A stretch of 40,952 bases of DNA from a virus: positions 1 to 40,952 of IMG/VR virus record IMGVR_UViG_3300000557_000007. The stretch is one strand, 5' to 3'. The number at the start of each line of letters is the position of its first letter. Position 1 is the first letter of the stretch. Below the pieces are notes generated by a model, which was given only the letters and a program-made list of their open reading frames with translations, searched no databases and was not told where the DNA came from. The position numbers and the translations under genes were made by a program. Positions 24,724-33,813 of the stretch are shown piece by piece.

Positions 24724-27700
24724 AAAAGATATACTTGAAATCTTAAAGTCCGATGTATCTCCAGAGATGCAGGTTAATGAAGATTTAAATGTACTTTTAG
24801 AAGTGTTAGCATCGGAGATTTATCGGTTATATGATAAAGTGCATAGATTCCCTGAGATTATAGATGTGGATTATAGTCCAGAACCTAGATCTGTAGCAGT
24901 TATAGTTGATAAGAATGATGATGAATTAATCAGAGTGTGGAGAGATAGGGTATCTGATTATGAAGGTTATATCGAAGTGATAGAACAAGGCTCAGGAGAT
25001 AGACCTTTGACAGTCGAGTATGATGAATTGAGGAAGATACTTACTATCGAATTAGCTTTAGAGGATGGTAATGTGTCAGATGAAAATCGGATAGGAATTA
25101 TAGCTGATAAGATTAATGAAATTGATGGATTTATAGCGGTCAGTAAAGGTAGGCTAGATGTTATAGATCAGATAGATGCTGATGGGATGCATGCTGGTAT
25201 TGTTGATCCTAGTAGATATTTTGATAATTGGGATCATGTGTTTTATTACTTTTATTTATGGGAAGAAGAACCTTTGGAAGAAGGTACTAAGATATATATG
25301 ATTCCTGATGATGAGTTGTATGAATTTAGGGATGATACTTGGGTAGGTATCGGAGGAGTACCATTTGAAAGAGATCCTAGAGATGACTTCTTACCGTATA
25401 TTGCTGCATACTTAAACTTTAGGTATAAGGATCATCATGATCCTGACGTACAAAGGAATTATATTAAGTATATTAGATCGTTACAAAGGATTAGGGGGTC
25501 AATATGGTCTCTGAAGGTAGCTATATTATTATATGGTAGTGATGAAAGAGCATTGATAGAGTTGCCAGGATTATCTGAATTGCGATTGAATGAATTGTGG
25601 TATCCTGAGAAATTTGAACCTTATGAAGGTATGGTAAAAACTTGGAGTGAAGAATTTAGGGAAGAGATAGGCGAAGATATACCTTATGGTATTATACTTG
25701 TACAGCATGGTAGGGGATGGCAAAATGTAAGGACTCCTTTTACATACTTGGAGCATGTGAGACCTGGAGGTATTAGGCTTGATTTAATAGAGCAAGAAAA
25801 AGAAGAGAATCAAAATGTAACGTGGGGTAGAAGGTTATGGTATGCTCCTATGAGAATGATAGAAGTAAGTCATATGGCATGGCAGGATCAAAGGTTAATT
25901 ATACATCCTGATGCTGATACGCCTTATTATGAAGAAGGTTATCGGCATTTTCTGGATTGGAGAGATTACGATCCTCCTGAACCTACTGCTCCTACTATTA
26001 CTCAACATCCAGATCATGAAGACATATATCATGGAGATTATGCTCAATTTGATGTAATAGTCAGTGGTACATTTCCGATGGATTATCAATGGCAGTATTC
26101 AGACGATGGAGGGAGTACTTGGAATGATATAGAAGGTGCGGAAGGTTCTGCGTACTCCATTAGTAGTGTAATTTATAGTGAACATAACGGTAATCAGTAT
26201 AGATGTAAGGTATCTAATGAATGGGGAGAAGCAGAATCTGATCCTGCTACTTTGACGGTTTTAGTGGATTCTTTAGAATTTATAAAAGAGCCTGATGACG
26301 TAGAAGCGTCTCATGGTGAAGAAGTTACTTTTGAAGTAGATGCAGAAGGCACTACTCCTATTGAATACCAGTGGCAGTATACCGATGAAAGTGATCCTGA
26401 TGAAGGAGATTGGAATAATATCTCTGGTGAAACAAGTACTAGTTTGAGCATTGAAGCTGACTACAATGTGAATCATGAACGTAAATATAGATGTATGGTA
26501 TTTAACCCTGCGAATATCGAAGGAGTATCTACGAGTATTGCAACGTTGACAGTAGTATCTGAAAACATAGTTGTAGAGAGGATAACAGAAGAAGTAGAAG
26601 TGGTGGAAGGTGGAGATACTACAGTAATTGTAGAGGTATTGTCAGGAACTCCAGTAATAAATTTTCAGTGGCAGAAGTCTGATGATGATGGTAGTACTTG
26701 GGATGATGTTGCAGGAGCAAGTGGTGATGTTACAGAAGTACCTTATATCTTAGAACATGATATAGAAGATGCTGATTACGAGAATGATGGAAGGTTATAT
26801 AGATGTAAATTGGATAATGTAGAAGGTGAAGTAACATCTGAAAACATATTGTATACAGTTAAGCAGTTACCGAGTTTTGTAGATCATCCAGAGGATAAAG
26901 AAGTGGAATCTGGTGATGAAGTTGTATTTAATGCAGAAGTGTCTGGTACTGAACCTATAGAAGTGATCTGGCAGTATGTAGATGATTTAGAAGAATCTGA
27001 ATGGGTCGATTTAACATCCTGGACGGAATTATCAGGTACGGTTACTGATTATACGATAGAGTCTGCAGAATTTGGTGATACAGGTTACTACAGGTGTAGG
27101 GCAAGTAATGATTATGGGATAGTTACTTCTAATGTAGCTTACTTAGAAGTCACAGGTGATGGTCCTACTATTATAGAGGATTTACCTGATGAGAAGGTAG
27201 TGGAAGAAGGCGATAATGTTGAGTTATCCATAGAAGCTGAAGGTAGGGGAGAATTGATATATGCGTGGTATAGATCGGAGGACGATGGTGCAACTTGGGA
27301 TTATGTAGATGCGGGTGAAGTAGCTCCTCCTTATTATACTATAAATGATATTGATACTGATGAACATGGTAATAAGTATAAGTGTAAGGTAACTGATCTT
27401 GACGATAGCGAAGAATCTAACTCGTGCAGGATAGTATTTAATTTCAATATCGAAGCTTCTGCAGTTTCTGAAGAAGGAGGTAGCGTTGAAGGCGATGGTG
27501 AGTATGAATACGGTGATAATGCAGAATTATATGCTAATCCTGAAGAAGGTTATGAGTTTATTAGATGGAAAGAAGATGGTACGGAAGTTAGTACTGATAA
27601 TCCTTATATATTTGAAGTAACAGAAGATAGAACGCTTGAAGCTAAATTTGGATTGAAGGAGTATGAAGTAGAGATCACTATAGAACCTGAGAACGCAGGA

Positions 27701-29239
27701 ACGATAAAAGAAGGAGAGGGTGAATACGATCATGGTGATGAAGTAACTGTGGAGGTTGAGGCTAATACAGGCTATGAATTTGTTAGATGGGAAGAAGGTG
27801 GTACTGAAGTAAGTACTGATAATCCTTGGACATTTACGATAACTGCGAGTAGGGATTTAGTAGCTGTATTTGAATTAAAAGAATATACAGTAACATTTAA
27901 GGATTATGATGATACTGTAATAGATGAGCAGGAAGTAGAACATGGTTCTGATGCAGAATTACCTGACGATCCTGAAAGAGAAGGGTATACTTTTGTAGGT
28001 TGGGATGAAAGTCATGAGAATATAACAGAAGATACTGTAATAACTGCTGAGTACGAGGTAAATACATATACTGTAAGTGTTACTGCTGAACCTGAGGAAG
28101 CTGCAAAGGAGTTAAGTGGTGCAGGCGATTATGATTATGATACAGAGGTGGAGTTGGAAGCTACTCCAGAGGACGCTTACGAATTTGTCAGATGGGAAGA
28201 AGATGGTACTGAAGTAAGTACTGCTAATCCTTGGAAGTTTGATATGGGAAGCGATGATATGAATGTAGTAGCTGTATTTGAGCCTAAGAATACTATCCAA
28301 TTCGAGCAGGATGGATCGGAACAGCAGTTTGAAGTAGAATTGTCAGGAGGTCAAGAAGCTGCATGGGAATTATATGGTGATGGAGATTTGTTGGACGTAT
28401 TAATAGGTAATCAGGTAACTATCCATATAGATGATTATGGTAGTTATACTGATAAGCATTTTAAGTTAGTACTTCCGAGTTGGGAATCCTTAGTAGGAAC
28501 TTTAGATTGGAGCGATAAGGGATTACAGGGAGAACTAACGGAAGATATTAAATATCTAACTCAACTAGAAAGGTTATATTTATCAGAGAATAATTTTTCT
28601 GGTAGTATACCTAATGTATTTGATGATCTGAGTGATAACTTAGAAAGATTATATTTAGATGATAACAATTTTACGGGCGAGTTTCCTAGCACTATTGAGG
28701 ATGCGAGTTCTTTAACACGTGTAGATTTTTCATATAATAGTCTGGATGAGTACAATAGTGGTGTTAGTAATACTACGTTGACGCATTTCCGAGTGAGTCG
28801 TAATGATTTTAGTATAGAAGACATTAAGCTTATGTTAGATCACTTCTATACGTTATACTACAATAATCCTGAACAAGCAACTAAGGAAGTTCGTTTAGAT
28901 TTTAATGCTCTTTTTGATGAGGAAGATTATGAATTTATACATGATATAAGTAGTGCTAGTAGTGATAGTATTACAGTCACTGCCCCAGGTTGGGGCGATG
29001 ATGATTATGCAGGTGATACGATTAGGATATTTAAAACATCTCTTTTAGGTGATGGTCAAGTTAGAATTATAGAGTCTAATACAAGTGATACGTTGTACGT
29101 TACTGAGGATTGGGATCCGATTCCAGAAGGGTGTAATAGATTTGTTGTTTATGAACCTCCTAGTGTAGGAGAACAACCTTGGTGGCATGTGGAGCAGTTA
29201 GAAGATGCTGGATGGTCGTTGTATGTTCAGTGGAGTTAA
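24698..29239 (+). CDS. gpI-like tail protein with five Ig, four InlB-type, LRR and shared C-terminal modules
   Basis: ATG 24698 lies 6 bases after AAGGAGG; ATG 24692 is too close. Residues 1-425 are the baseplate-attached, gpI-like part (TIDIGGRKDILEILKSD, later DDFLPYIAAYLNF and RGSIWSLKVAILLYG). Then five Ig-like domains of about 95-100 residues start near 429, 522, 620, 721 and 819, with repeated YQWQ...YRCKV...TLTV marks. Four InlB B-type repeats start near 914, 987, 1062 and 1124 (EFVRWEEDGTEVST, FVGWDESHENITED). Residues 1198-1400 hold a beta domain and plant-type LRRs (LERLYLSENNFSGSIPN). The end (1434-1513) is a module also found at 33814-36075. The gene looks built by serial addition of display modules to a baseplate protein, probably as a fibre that binds host surface. 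Confidence 0.8.
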   Translation: MRTIDIGGRKDILEILKSDVSPEMQVNEDLNVLLEVLASEIYRLYDKVHRFPEIIDVDYSPEPRSVAVIVDKNDDELIRVWRDRVSDYEGYIEVIEQGSGDRPLTVEYDELRKILTIELALEDGNVSDENRIGIIADKINEIDGFIAVSKGRLDVIDQIDADGMHAGIVDPSRYFDNWDHVFYYFYLWEEEPLEEGTKIYMIPDDELYEFRDDTWVGIGGVPFERDPRDDFLPYIAAYLNFRYKDHHDPDVQRNYIKYIRSLQRIRGSIWSLKVAILLYGSDERALIELPGLSELRLNELWYPEKFEPYEGMVKTWSEEFREEIGEDIPYGIILVQHGRGWQNVRTPFTYLEHVRPGGIRLDLIEQEKEENQNVTWGRRLWYAPMRMIEVSHMAWQDQRLIIHPDADTPYYEEGYRHFLDWRDYDPPEPTAPTITQHPDHEDIYHGDYAQFDVIVSGTFPMDYQWQYSDDGGSTWNDIEGAEGSAYSISSVIYSEHNGNQYRCKVSNEWGEAESDPATLTVLVDSLEFIKEPDDVEASHGEEVTFEVDAEGTTPIEYQWQYTDESDPDEGDWNNISGETSTSLSIEADYNVNHERKYRCMVFNPANIEGVSTSIATLTVVSENIVVERITEEVEVVEGGDTTVIVEVLSGTPVINFQWQKSDDDGSTWDDVAGASGDVTEVPYILEHDIEDADYENDGRLYRCKLDNVEGEVTSENILYTVKQLPSFVDHPEDKEVESGDEVVFNAEVSGTEPIEVIWQYVDDLEESEWVDLTSWTELSGTVTDYTIESAEFGDTGYYRCRASNDYGIVTSNVAYLEVTGDGPTIIEDLPDEKVVEEGDNVELSIEAEGRGELIYAWYRSEDDGATWDYVDAGEVAPPYYTINDIDTDEHGNKYKCKVTDLDDSEESNSCRIVFNFNIEASAVSEEGGSVEGDGEYEYGDNAELYANPEEGYEFIRWKEDGTEVSTDNPYIFEVTEDRTLEAKFGLKEYEVEITIEPENAGTIKEGEGEYDHGDEVTVEVEANTGYEFVRWEEGGTEVSTDNPWTFTITASRDLVAVFELKEYTVTFKDYDDTVIDEQEVEHGSDAELPDDPEREGYTFVGWDESHENITEDTVITAEYEVNTYTVSVTAEPEEAAKELSGAGDYDYDTEVELEATPEDAYEFVRWEEDGTEVSTANPWKFDMGSDDMNVVAVFEPKNTIQFEQDGSEQQFEVELSGGQEAAWELYGDGDLLDVLIGNQVTIHIDDYGSYTDKHFKLVLPSWESLVGTLDWSDKGLQGELTEDIKYLTQLERLYLSENNFSGSIPNVFDDLSDNLERLYLDDNNFTGEFPSTIEDASSLTRVDFSYNSLDEYNSGVSNTTLTHFRVSRNDFSIEDIKLMLDHFYTLYYNNPEQATKEVRLDFNALFDEEDYEFIHDISSASSDSITVTAPGWGDDDYAGDTIRIFKTSLLGDGQVRIIESNTSDTLYVTEDWDPIPEGCNRFVVYEPPSVGEQPWWHVEQLEDAGWSLYVQWS

Positions 29240-29264
29240 GTAATAGTTAGGAGGTATGTATAGT

Positions 29265-29840
29265 ATGCCTACAGCTACGGTATTAAGAGGTAGTGCAGCG
29301 AGAGCACGTAGATTTTGGGAGTATGAAAAGGATAGATTGTATGTAGGTATAGGTAAAACGTCAGAATGGGAAGGACAGACTTATAGTGGTCCCCATCCGA
29401 TTAATGATGATCGACCTCCTATACCTCATACAACTGAGACGAATATTATTGAAGCTATAGGGTATAAGAGAGTATTATCTCAGAATGTGTATTTATGTAA
29501 GAGGGATGAAGATATTGATATTGAAGAAGGTAATGCTATATTCCATGGAGGTAAGAAGTACAGGATAATACCTTATGACGATGCTGTAGATAAGGTAGCA
29601 AGATGGTTGTACTTATTTGTATGGCTTGATCCAGGTGATTTTAATGGTTATGAAGGTGAATATAGGCAAGCAGGACTATTTTCGAGGTTAGAGAAGATGG
29701 AAGATATACCTGAAGATAAACACGATTTGATACCAGAAGAAGTAAAAGATGTAGGTATATTGGAGGTATTATCAAATAGAGTGCCTGAACATATTGGAGG
29801 AGAAGTTAGTAGGGCAGTATCTTTTATGATAGAATTTTAA
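29265..29840 (+). CDS. Probable baseplate wedge/adaptor protein, gp8-like
   Basis: ATG 29265 is chosen by spacing to AGGAGGT (29249-29255); the ATG at 29256 abuts that signal. The 191-residue protein has a motif resembling T4 gp8-type proteins and related appendage adaptors: YVGIGKTSEWEG, then a Pro/Asp-rich stretch (NDDRPPIPHTTE) and EAIGYKRVL. A CKRDEDIDIEEGN segment and a helical C-terminus follow. Position between the gpI-like gene and the appendage genes is as expected for a wedge or fibre connector. The family assignment is by short motifs and position only. Confidence 0.5.
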   Translation: MPTATVLRGSAARARRFWEYEKDRLYVGIGKTSEWEGQTYSGPHPINDDRPPIPHTTETNIIEAIGYKRVLSQNVYLCKRDEDIDIEEGNAIFHGGKKYRIIPYDDAVDKVARWLYLFVWLDPGDFNGYEGEYRQAGLFSRLEKMEDIPEDKHDLIPEEVKDVGILEVLSNRVPEHIGGEVSRAVSFMIEF

Positions 29841-29862
29841 TTGAAGGGTTGGAGGTGTACTT

Positions 29863-30765
29863 ATGGGAGGAGTATTTTTTAGCGTATATGACTTGGATAC
29901 TAGTAGTCCGTTAGAAGACGTAAGGGTATCTTTATCAGGTGTAGTAAAGTATACGGATATTCATAATCAAGAAGTTACTTCTGATGATGGTGGAGTAGGT
30001 TATACTGATGATCTCGGAGGAGTTCACTTTGACGAGCTTGAAGAAGGTAGAAGGATGTTTACTGCTTATAAGATGGGTTATTTTGAGTATAGTGGGACTA
30101 TAAATGTAGGAGACCCTGAGGATTTATATGTTGATGTGTATATGGAGGAGGGTCAGATAGGAGGAGTATCTGATCCAGGTGAGGTCAGCGAGTCAATGCA
30201 ACCTTATTTTACACCTGGTTATAGTGTGTTATATTACCCTCATTCTAATATAGTTGATCCGTGGAATGCTATAGATACTGCTAGGCAGAAGTATAATTCC
30301 AATGTGATAATGACGATTATAAATTATAATTGGTACTGGTACTTTATTTATGATTGGTTTAATGTTGATCATTGGGGTGATAAGTACACAGGTGCTATTA
30401 CTCCACCTGCATTTGGGATAGATATAGATCCTCCTAATCCTCCTAATTTAGATGTAACTCATAGTGATCATGGTGCTGCAAGAAATTTACCTAATTTCTA
30501 TAGATGGATAAGAGATAACTTACAGAAGATATGGGATTTCTTAGGAGATATGGAAGCTATTTATACTACCATGATTGCTAATATATCAACTATGATTGGA
30601 GATTTAGAGAGCGATAGGGTAAGGCGTACAGATTCACCTACGTTTAGTCCAAATACTGAAGAAGGTAGTAAAGTGCCTTATCAATGGTTTATTCAAGATG
30701 AACAACCTGATTCTAATATTGCTTATAAAGGTGATGTGTGGATTGATACAAGTGAAGAAATTTAA
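29863..30765 (+). CDS. Appendage protein with carboxypeptidase-regulatory-like N-terminal domain
   Basis: ATG 29863 follows GGAGGTG. Residues 1-95 form a carboxypeptidase-regulatory/PEGA-like sandwich (VFFSVYDLDTSSPLEDVRVSL, GGVHFDELEEGRR, AYKMGYFEYSGT). The middle is rich in aromatic residues (NWYWYFIYDWFN), Pro and Asn, then a helical/coiled segment near 210-255 (WDFLGDMEAIYTTM). The end (YKGDVWIDTSEEI) is a common closing motif of phage tail appendages. It probably forms part of a tail fibre or its base. The N-terminal domain resembles one in the 8648 gene and in the 33814 gene, so a module family is shared across appendage proteins of this phage. Confidence 0.5.
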   Translation: MGGVFFSVYDLDTSSPLEDVRVSLSGVVKYTDIHNQEVTSDDGGVGYTDDLGGVHFDELEEGRRMFTAYKMGYFEYSGTINVGDPEDLYVDVYMEEGQIGGVSDPGEVSESMQPYFTPGYSVLYYPHSNIVDPWNAIDTARQKYNSNVIMTIINYNWYWYFIYDWFNVDHWGDKYTGAITPPAFGIDIDPPNPPNLDVTHSDHGAARNLPNFYRWIRDNLQKIWDFLGDMEAIYTTMIANISTMIGDLESDRVRRTDSPTFSPNTEEGSKVPYQWFIQDEQPDSNIAYKGDVWIDTSEEI

Positions 30766-30791
30766 GATATCTATGGAGGGGATGGTATAAG

Positions 30792-32024
30792 ATGCCTAAT
30801 GAAGATCGGGAAAATATCGTAGGTAGTTTGAAGGAAGTAAGAGATTATAAAAACAAGAAGTTAGGTACTCAACAGTCTAGCGGTATTATAGATGAAGAAG
30901 TAACTTGTGGTGATATAGATTGGGGATTTGTGAAAGATAAGTTAGATGACGCAGTACCTGTTAAGTGGGATGAAGAGAATGAGGAATACGTTGAAGATGA
31001 ACGTGAAGGTAGTGATCCTATTAGAGATGACTATGGTTGTGTGAATTTAGGATTTGATGGTAATTATTATGAAATACGGTTAGTAGGTGAGCAATTTTCT
31101 ACTCATCCTGATAATGAAGGATGGGAAGGTAGGTTAGCTCGTAATAGAAGAATGCGTGATGGTTATCAGTATGCAGCACCAGGAGAAGATTTGCCTTACG
31201 AAGAAGAATTGAACGATGCGGTATTTGAATTGGAGGAATTGGAAAACTACGATAACTATGATGATCCTGAACCTATATGGACGTTACCTGCTGATGAAGA
31301 AGCTGTAGTGGACTTAGTAGACAGATATACTTTCAGGAGAGAAGTGACAGGATCTTATGGGAGGCAGGTAGTGATCGGATTTCCACCTAATCGGAAAGTG
31401 AGAACTTTCAACTATCACATAGAAGATGATGGTGAAGGTGGCGATAAAGAACAGATTAGATTTGGTTCAGTAACTTATAGCACTTCTAATATTCCTATAG
31501 TCGAGGCGTATGCTCCTCATCATAATAGTTTTGCTATTAAGTTGCATCGGGAAGGTAATCCATCACATACTCGGTATAGATTATTTGTGAGGAAGTATGA
31601 TACACAGGACTGGTATGGAGTTTTAGGGACTTCTAACTGGATGCATATTATTAGTGGTGAGGAGTATAGTGTATCTGGAGGCGATATGAGTTGGGATGAA
31701 ATAGTAGATTGGGGTTATTCTAGACAATTTGAAGCTGGCGAGGTAGTATTTTTAATGGCTGAGTTGTTTTATGTTGAAGGTGAGGATAATCCATTAGAAC
31801 CTGGCACTACTTATGAAGTGAGGGCTTATACTTTAAATGAGGATGATGATGAATCTCCTAAAGTACATGACACGGTTACTACTCTTGCACATGTGGGAAT
31901 TAATGTTAATTTTGGCATTAATGATTGGAGAAGGTGTCCTGTGAAAGTTTGTCATGGAGAAGATGATTGGAGGAAGCATCCAGTTTATGTATTTGATGGA
32001 GAAGATTGGAATAGGCATGGATGA
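30792..32024 (+). CDS. Appendage protein with FN3-like domain
   Basis: Start ATG 30792 follows GGAGGGGATGG. The first 200 residues are very acidic without a clear domain. About residues 235-360 read as an FN3-like domain (VEAYAPHHNSFAIKLHREG, then TRYRLFVRKYD, and LEPGTTYEVRAYTLNED). The C-terminus holds two copies of a Trp-anchored motif, NDWRRCPVKVCHGEDDW and RKHPVYVFDGEDW, which are typical of phage virion appendages. Two Cys occur in the first of these. Likely a fibre or decoration protein; no enzyme motif is seen. Confidence 0.5.
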   Translation: MPNEDRENIVGSLKEVRDYKNKKLGTQQSSGIIDEEVTCGDIDWGFVKDKLDDAVPVKWDEENEEYVEDEREGSDPIRDDYGCVNLGFDGNYYEIRLVGEQFSTHPDNEGWEGRLARNRRMRDGYQYAAPGEDLPYEEELNDAVFELEELENYDNYDDPEPIWTLPADEEAVVDLVDRYTFRREVTGSYGRQVVIGFPPNRKVRTFNYHIEDDGEGGDKEQIRFGSVTYSTSNIPIVEAYAPHHNSFAIKLHREGNPSHTRYRLFVRKYDTQDWYGVLGTSNWMHIISGEEYSVSGGDMSWDEIVDWGYSRQFEAGEVVFLMAELFYVEGEDNPLEPGTTYEVRAYTLNEDDDESPKVHDTVTTLAHVGINVNFGINDWRRCPVKVCHGEDDWRKHPVYVFDGEDWNRHG

Positions 32025-32081
32025 TTAAATTATTGGAAGAAGGTGATAAATTTATATTAGTCTTATAGGGGGGTAATAGAT

Positions 32082-32429
32082 TTGCAAGATTATAATTCAG
32101 ATCAAGGTAAAGGTAATGCACCTAGAAACTCCGATGGTACATTCAGAGTAGATTACTCTAATAAAGAGATTTTAAATAAAATCCACGAGTTGGGTGATAA
32201 TTTATTGGAAACTATATCCTTAATTAAGGAGTATAATGGTTTATGGGAAGATATTAGTGAAGTGAAGGAGAGTATTGATTGTCTGGAAGATAGGACAGGC
32301 TCAGTGGAAACTAAATTATTAGAGAAGAATATTGTTAAAGATGTTAGGGCTGAGATTTTTGATAATGTTCTCAAGTGGGGAGGATGGTTGTTAGCTTTAG
32401 GAACTATGCTCCTTAAATACTACGGTTAG
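32082..32429 (+). CDS. XhlA-like holin-associated protein
   Basis: TTG 32082 lies after TAGGGGGGTAA. The 115-residue protein has a coiled-coil-forming middle (ETISLIKEYN, EVKESIDCLEDRTGSVETKLLEKN) and a C-terminal amphipathic/membrane helix (LKWGGWLLALGTMLLKYYG). This plan matches haemolysin XhlA-type proteins coded near phage holins, which assist export or membrane damage. It lies among appendage genes and not next to the endolysin, so a structural role in the tail is an alternative. Confidence 0.5.
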   Translation: MQDYNSDQGKGNAPRNSDGTFRVDYSNKEILNKIHELGDNLLETISLIKEYNGLWEDISEVKESIDCLEDRTGSVETKLLEKNIVKDVRAEIFDNVLKWGGWLLALGTMLLKYYG

Positions 32430-32441
32430 GGGTGGTGAAAT

Positions 32442-32738
32442 ATGTCAGAGTTAGTGAAATCTTTTAATTACGAATTTACGGAAGAAGATGAAGTGAAAGT
32501 ATTTACATTTCCTTATAGGATTAATTCATTTGTGATTATGAATTTTGGTGAGAATTCAGTATATTTTACTATAGATAAAGATAATGATATAGAAGTTCAA
32601 GGGGATGATACTGTGATTGTTCCTGGTGGATTAGGATGTATAGCTGAAATGAGAACCCATCATGTTAAGATGATTTCTGAGGGAGATACACAAGTTTATA
32701 TACATGGTACTGATGGAGAATATGAATTTGCGAGATAA
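32442..32738 (+). CDS. Small beta-rich protein, 98 aa
   Basis: ATG 32442 follows AGGGGTGGTG. The protein is short and predicted to be mostly strands (VKVFTFPYRINSFVIMNFG, ENSVYFTIDKDND, VIVPGGLGCIAEM, TQVYIHGTDG). No family is recognised. Proteins of this size and pattern in appendage clusters are often fibre-tip or decoration subunits. Spacing to the flanking genes (12 and 31 bases) indicates the same operon. Confidence 0.5.
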   Translation: MSELVKSFNYEFTEEDEVKVFTFPYRINSFVIMNFGENSVYFTIDKDNDIEVQGDDTVIVPGGLGCIAEMRTHHVKMISEGDTQVYIHGTDGEYEFAR

Positions 32739-32769
32739 TTACTGATAAACTTTAAAAAGGAGGGCTACC

Positions 32770-33810
32770 ATGGGTGTTATATATTTTCGTATATCGGATA
32801 AAACTTATATCGAAGGAGAACCCACTATTGAGCAGGACTTACAAAAGTGGGGAGGTACTAGTCTAAAAGGTAGAGATATTACACAAGATATTAAGAAGCT
32901 AGAAAGTTTGGATAATCTGGATCAAGCTTTATCATCGTTGAAGCAGGATATAGAGAATTCTATTGATGACTTGAAGAATAAAGTAGTCAATGAAGCAAAT
33001 CCAGCAGATTTAAGGGATCTTTATAATAAACTTGAGAATTTAAGAACTACTTTAATGAATGAAACAGATCCTAAAGATTTATTGGATTTATATAATCAAT
33101 TAGTGAGCATAGATGGTAAGGTAGCAACAGATGATACTTTAGATGATATTAAGAAGTTTACTGATCAGATGAGTAATGCTGCAGTTATAGTGGAAGGTAA
33201 TGTAAGTGAGGCTTCTAACGATCCTCCATCTCTAACAGCAGAACAGATAAATGGAGAAGACCCTTTTGTAGAAGATACGCTGACTGGTGAAGCTGTAGCT
33301 ATAGTTAGAGGTTCTGGTTCAGGTCAGGTAAGATTTATAACAGGTAATACAGGCACTCAATTATTTGTTAGTAATAGCTGGACAGTTATTCCTTCAGGTA
33401 GCTCTGTGTACTTAGTTATAAGAGCAGTGGATGCTAAAGTTGGAGAAGTAAAAGAAGTTCCAGATAGTCCTTATACAATGTTAGGCAGGCTGAAATCCGT
33501 TGAAGATAAGTTAGAGAGTGTTGAGAGTAAGTTAGAAAATGTTGAAGCAAGAATTAAGGAGCAAGGAGTGGCTGAAGTAAAAACGGAAGCTGATGCAGAA
33601 GGAGATCCTCCTACTACATTGATTTTTGATGAACCTATTAAGGCGGTAGAAATTTCGCATGACGAAGATACTAGACAGAACTTTGTGGTGAATGGTATTA
33701 CTATCCCGTTAGCTCCTAGTCCTGGATGGAGGAGTAGTATAGAGGGCGATGAGTCAAATGAAGTTACTATTCCTGAAGGTATAAGTTGTGTTGTAAAAAG
33801 GTTGGTGTAA
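32770..33810 (+). CDS. Coiled-coil tail fibre protein with shared GQVR/W-IP module
   Basis: ATG 32770 follows AAAAAGGAGGGC. Residues 1-130 are mostly coiled coil, including a near-duplicate pair (NEANPADLRDLYNKLENL and NETDPKDLLDLYNQLVSI). Residues 175-220 are a module (GSGSGQVRFITGNTGTQLFV, SWTVIPSGSSVYLVIR) that also occurs at the ends of the 24698 and 33814 gene products. A second coiled-coil stretch (VEDKLESVESKLENVEARIKE) precedes a beta-rich C-terminus (VVNGITIPLAPSPG). This is a typical trimeric fibre or fibre-attachment layout. The next gene begins four bases after the stop. Confidence 0.6.
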   Translation: MGVIYFRISDKTYIEGEPTIEQDLQKWGGTSLKGRDITQDIKKLESLDNLDQALSSLKQDIENSIDDLKNKVVNEANPADLRDLYNKLENLRTTLMNETDPKDLLDLYNQLVSIDGKVATDDTLDDIKKFTDQMSNAAVIVEGNVSEASNDPPSLTAEQINGEDPFVEDTLTGEAVAIVRGSGSGQVRFITGNTGTQLFVSNSWTVIPSGSSVYLVIRAVDAKVGEVKEVPDSPYTMLGRLKSVEDKLESVESKLENVEARIKEQGVAEVKTEADAEGDPPTTLIFDEPIKAVEISHDEDTRQNFVVNGITIPLAPSPGWRSSIEGDESNEVTIPEGISCVVKRLV

Positions 33811-33813
33811 TCT

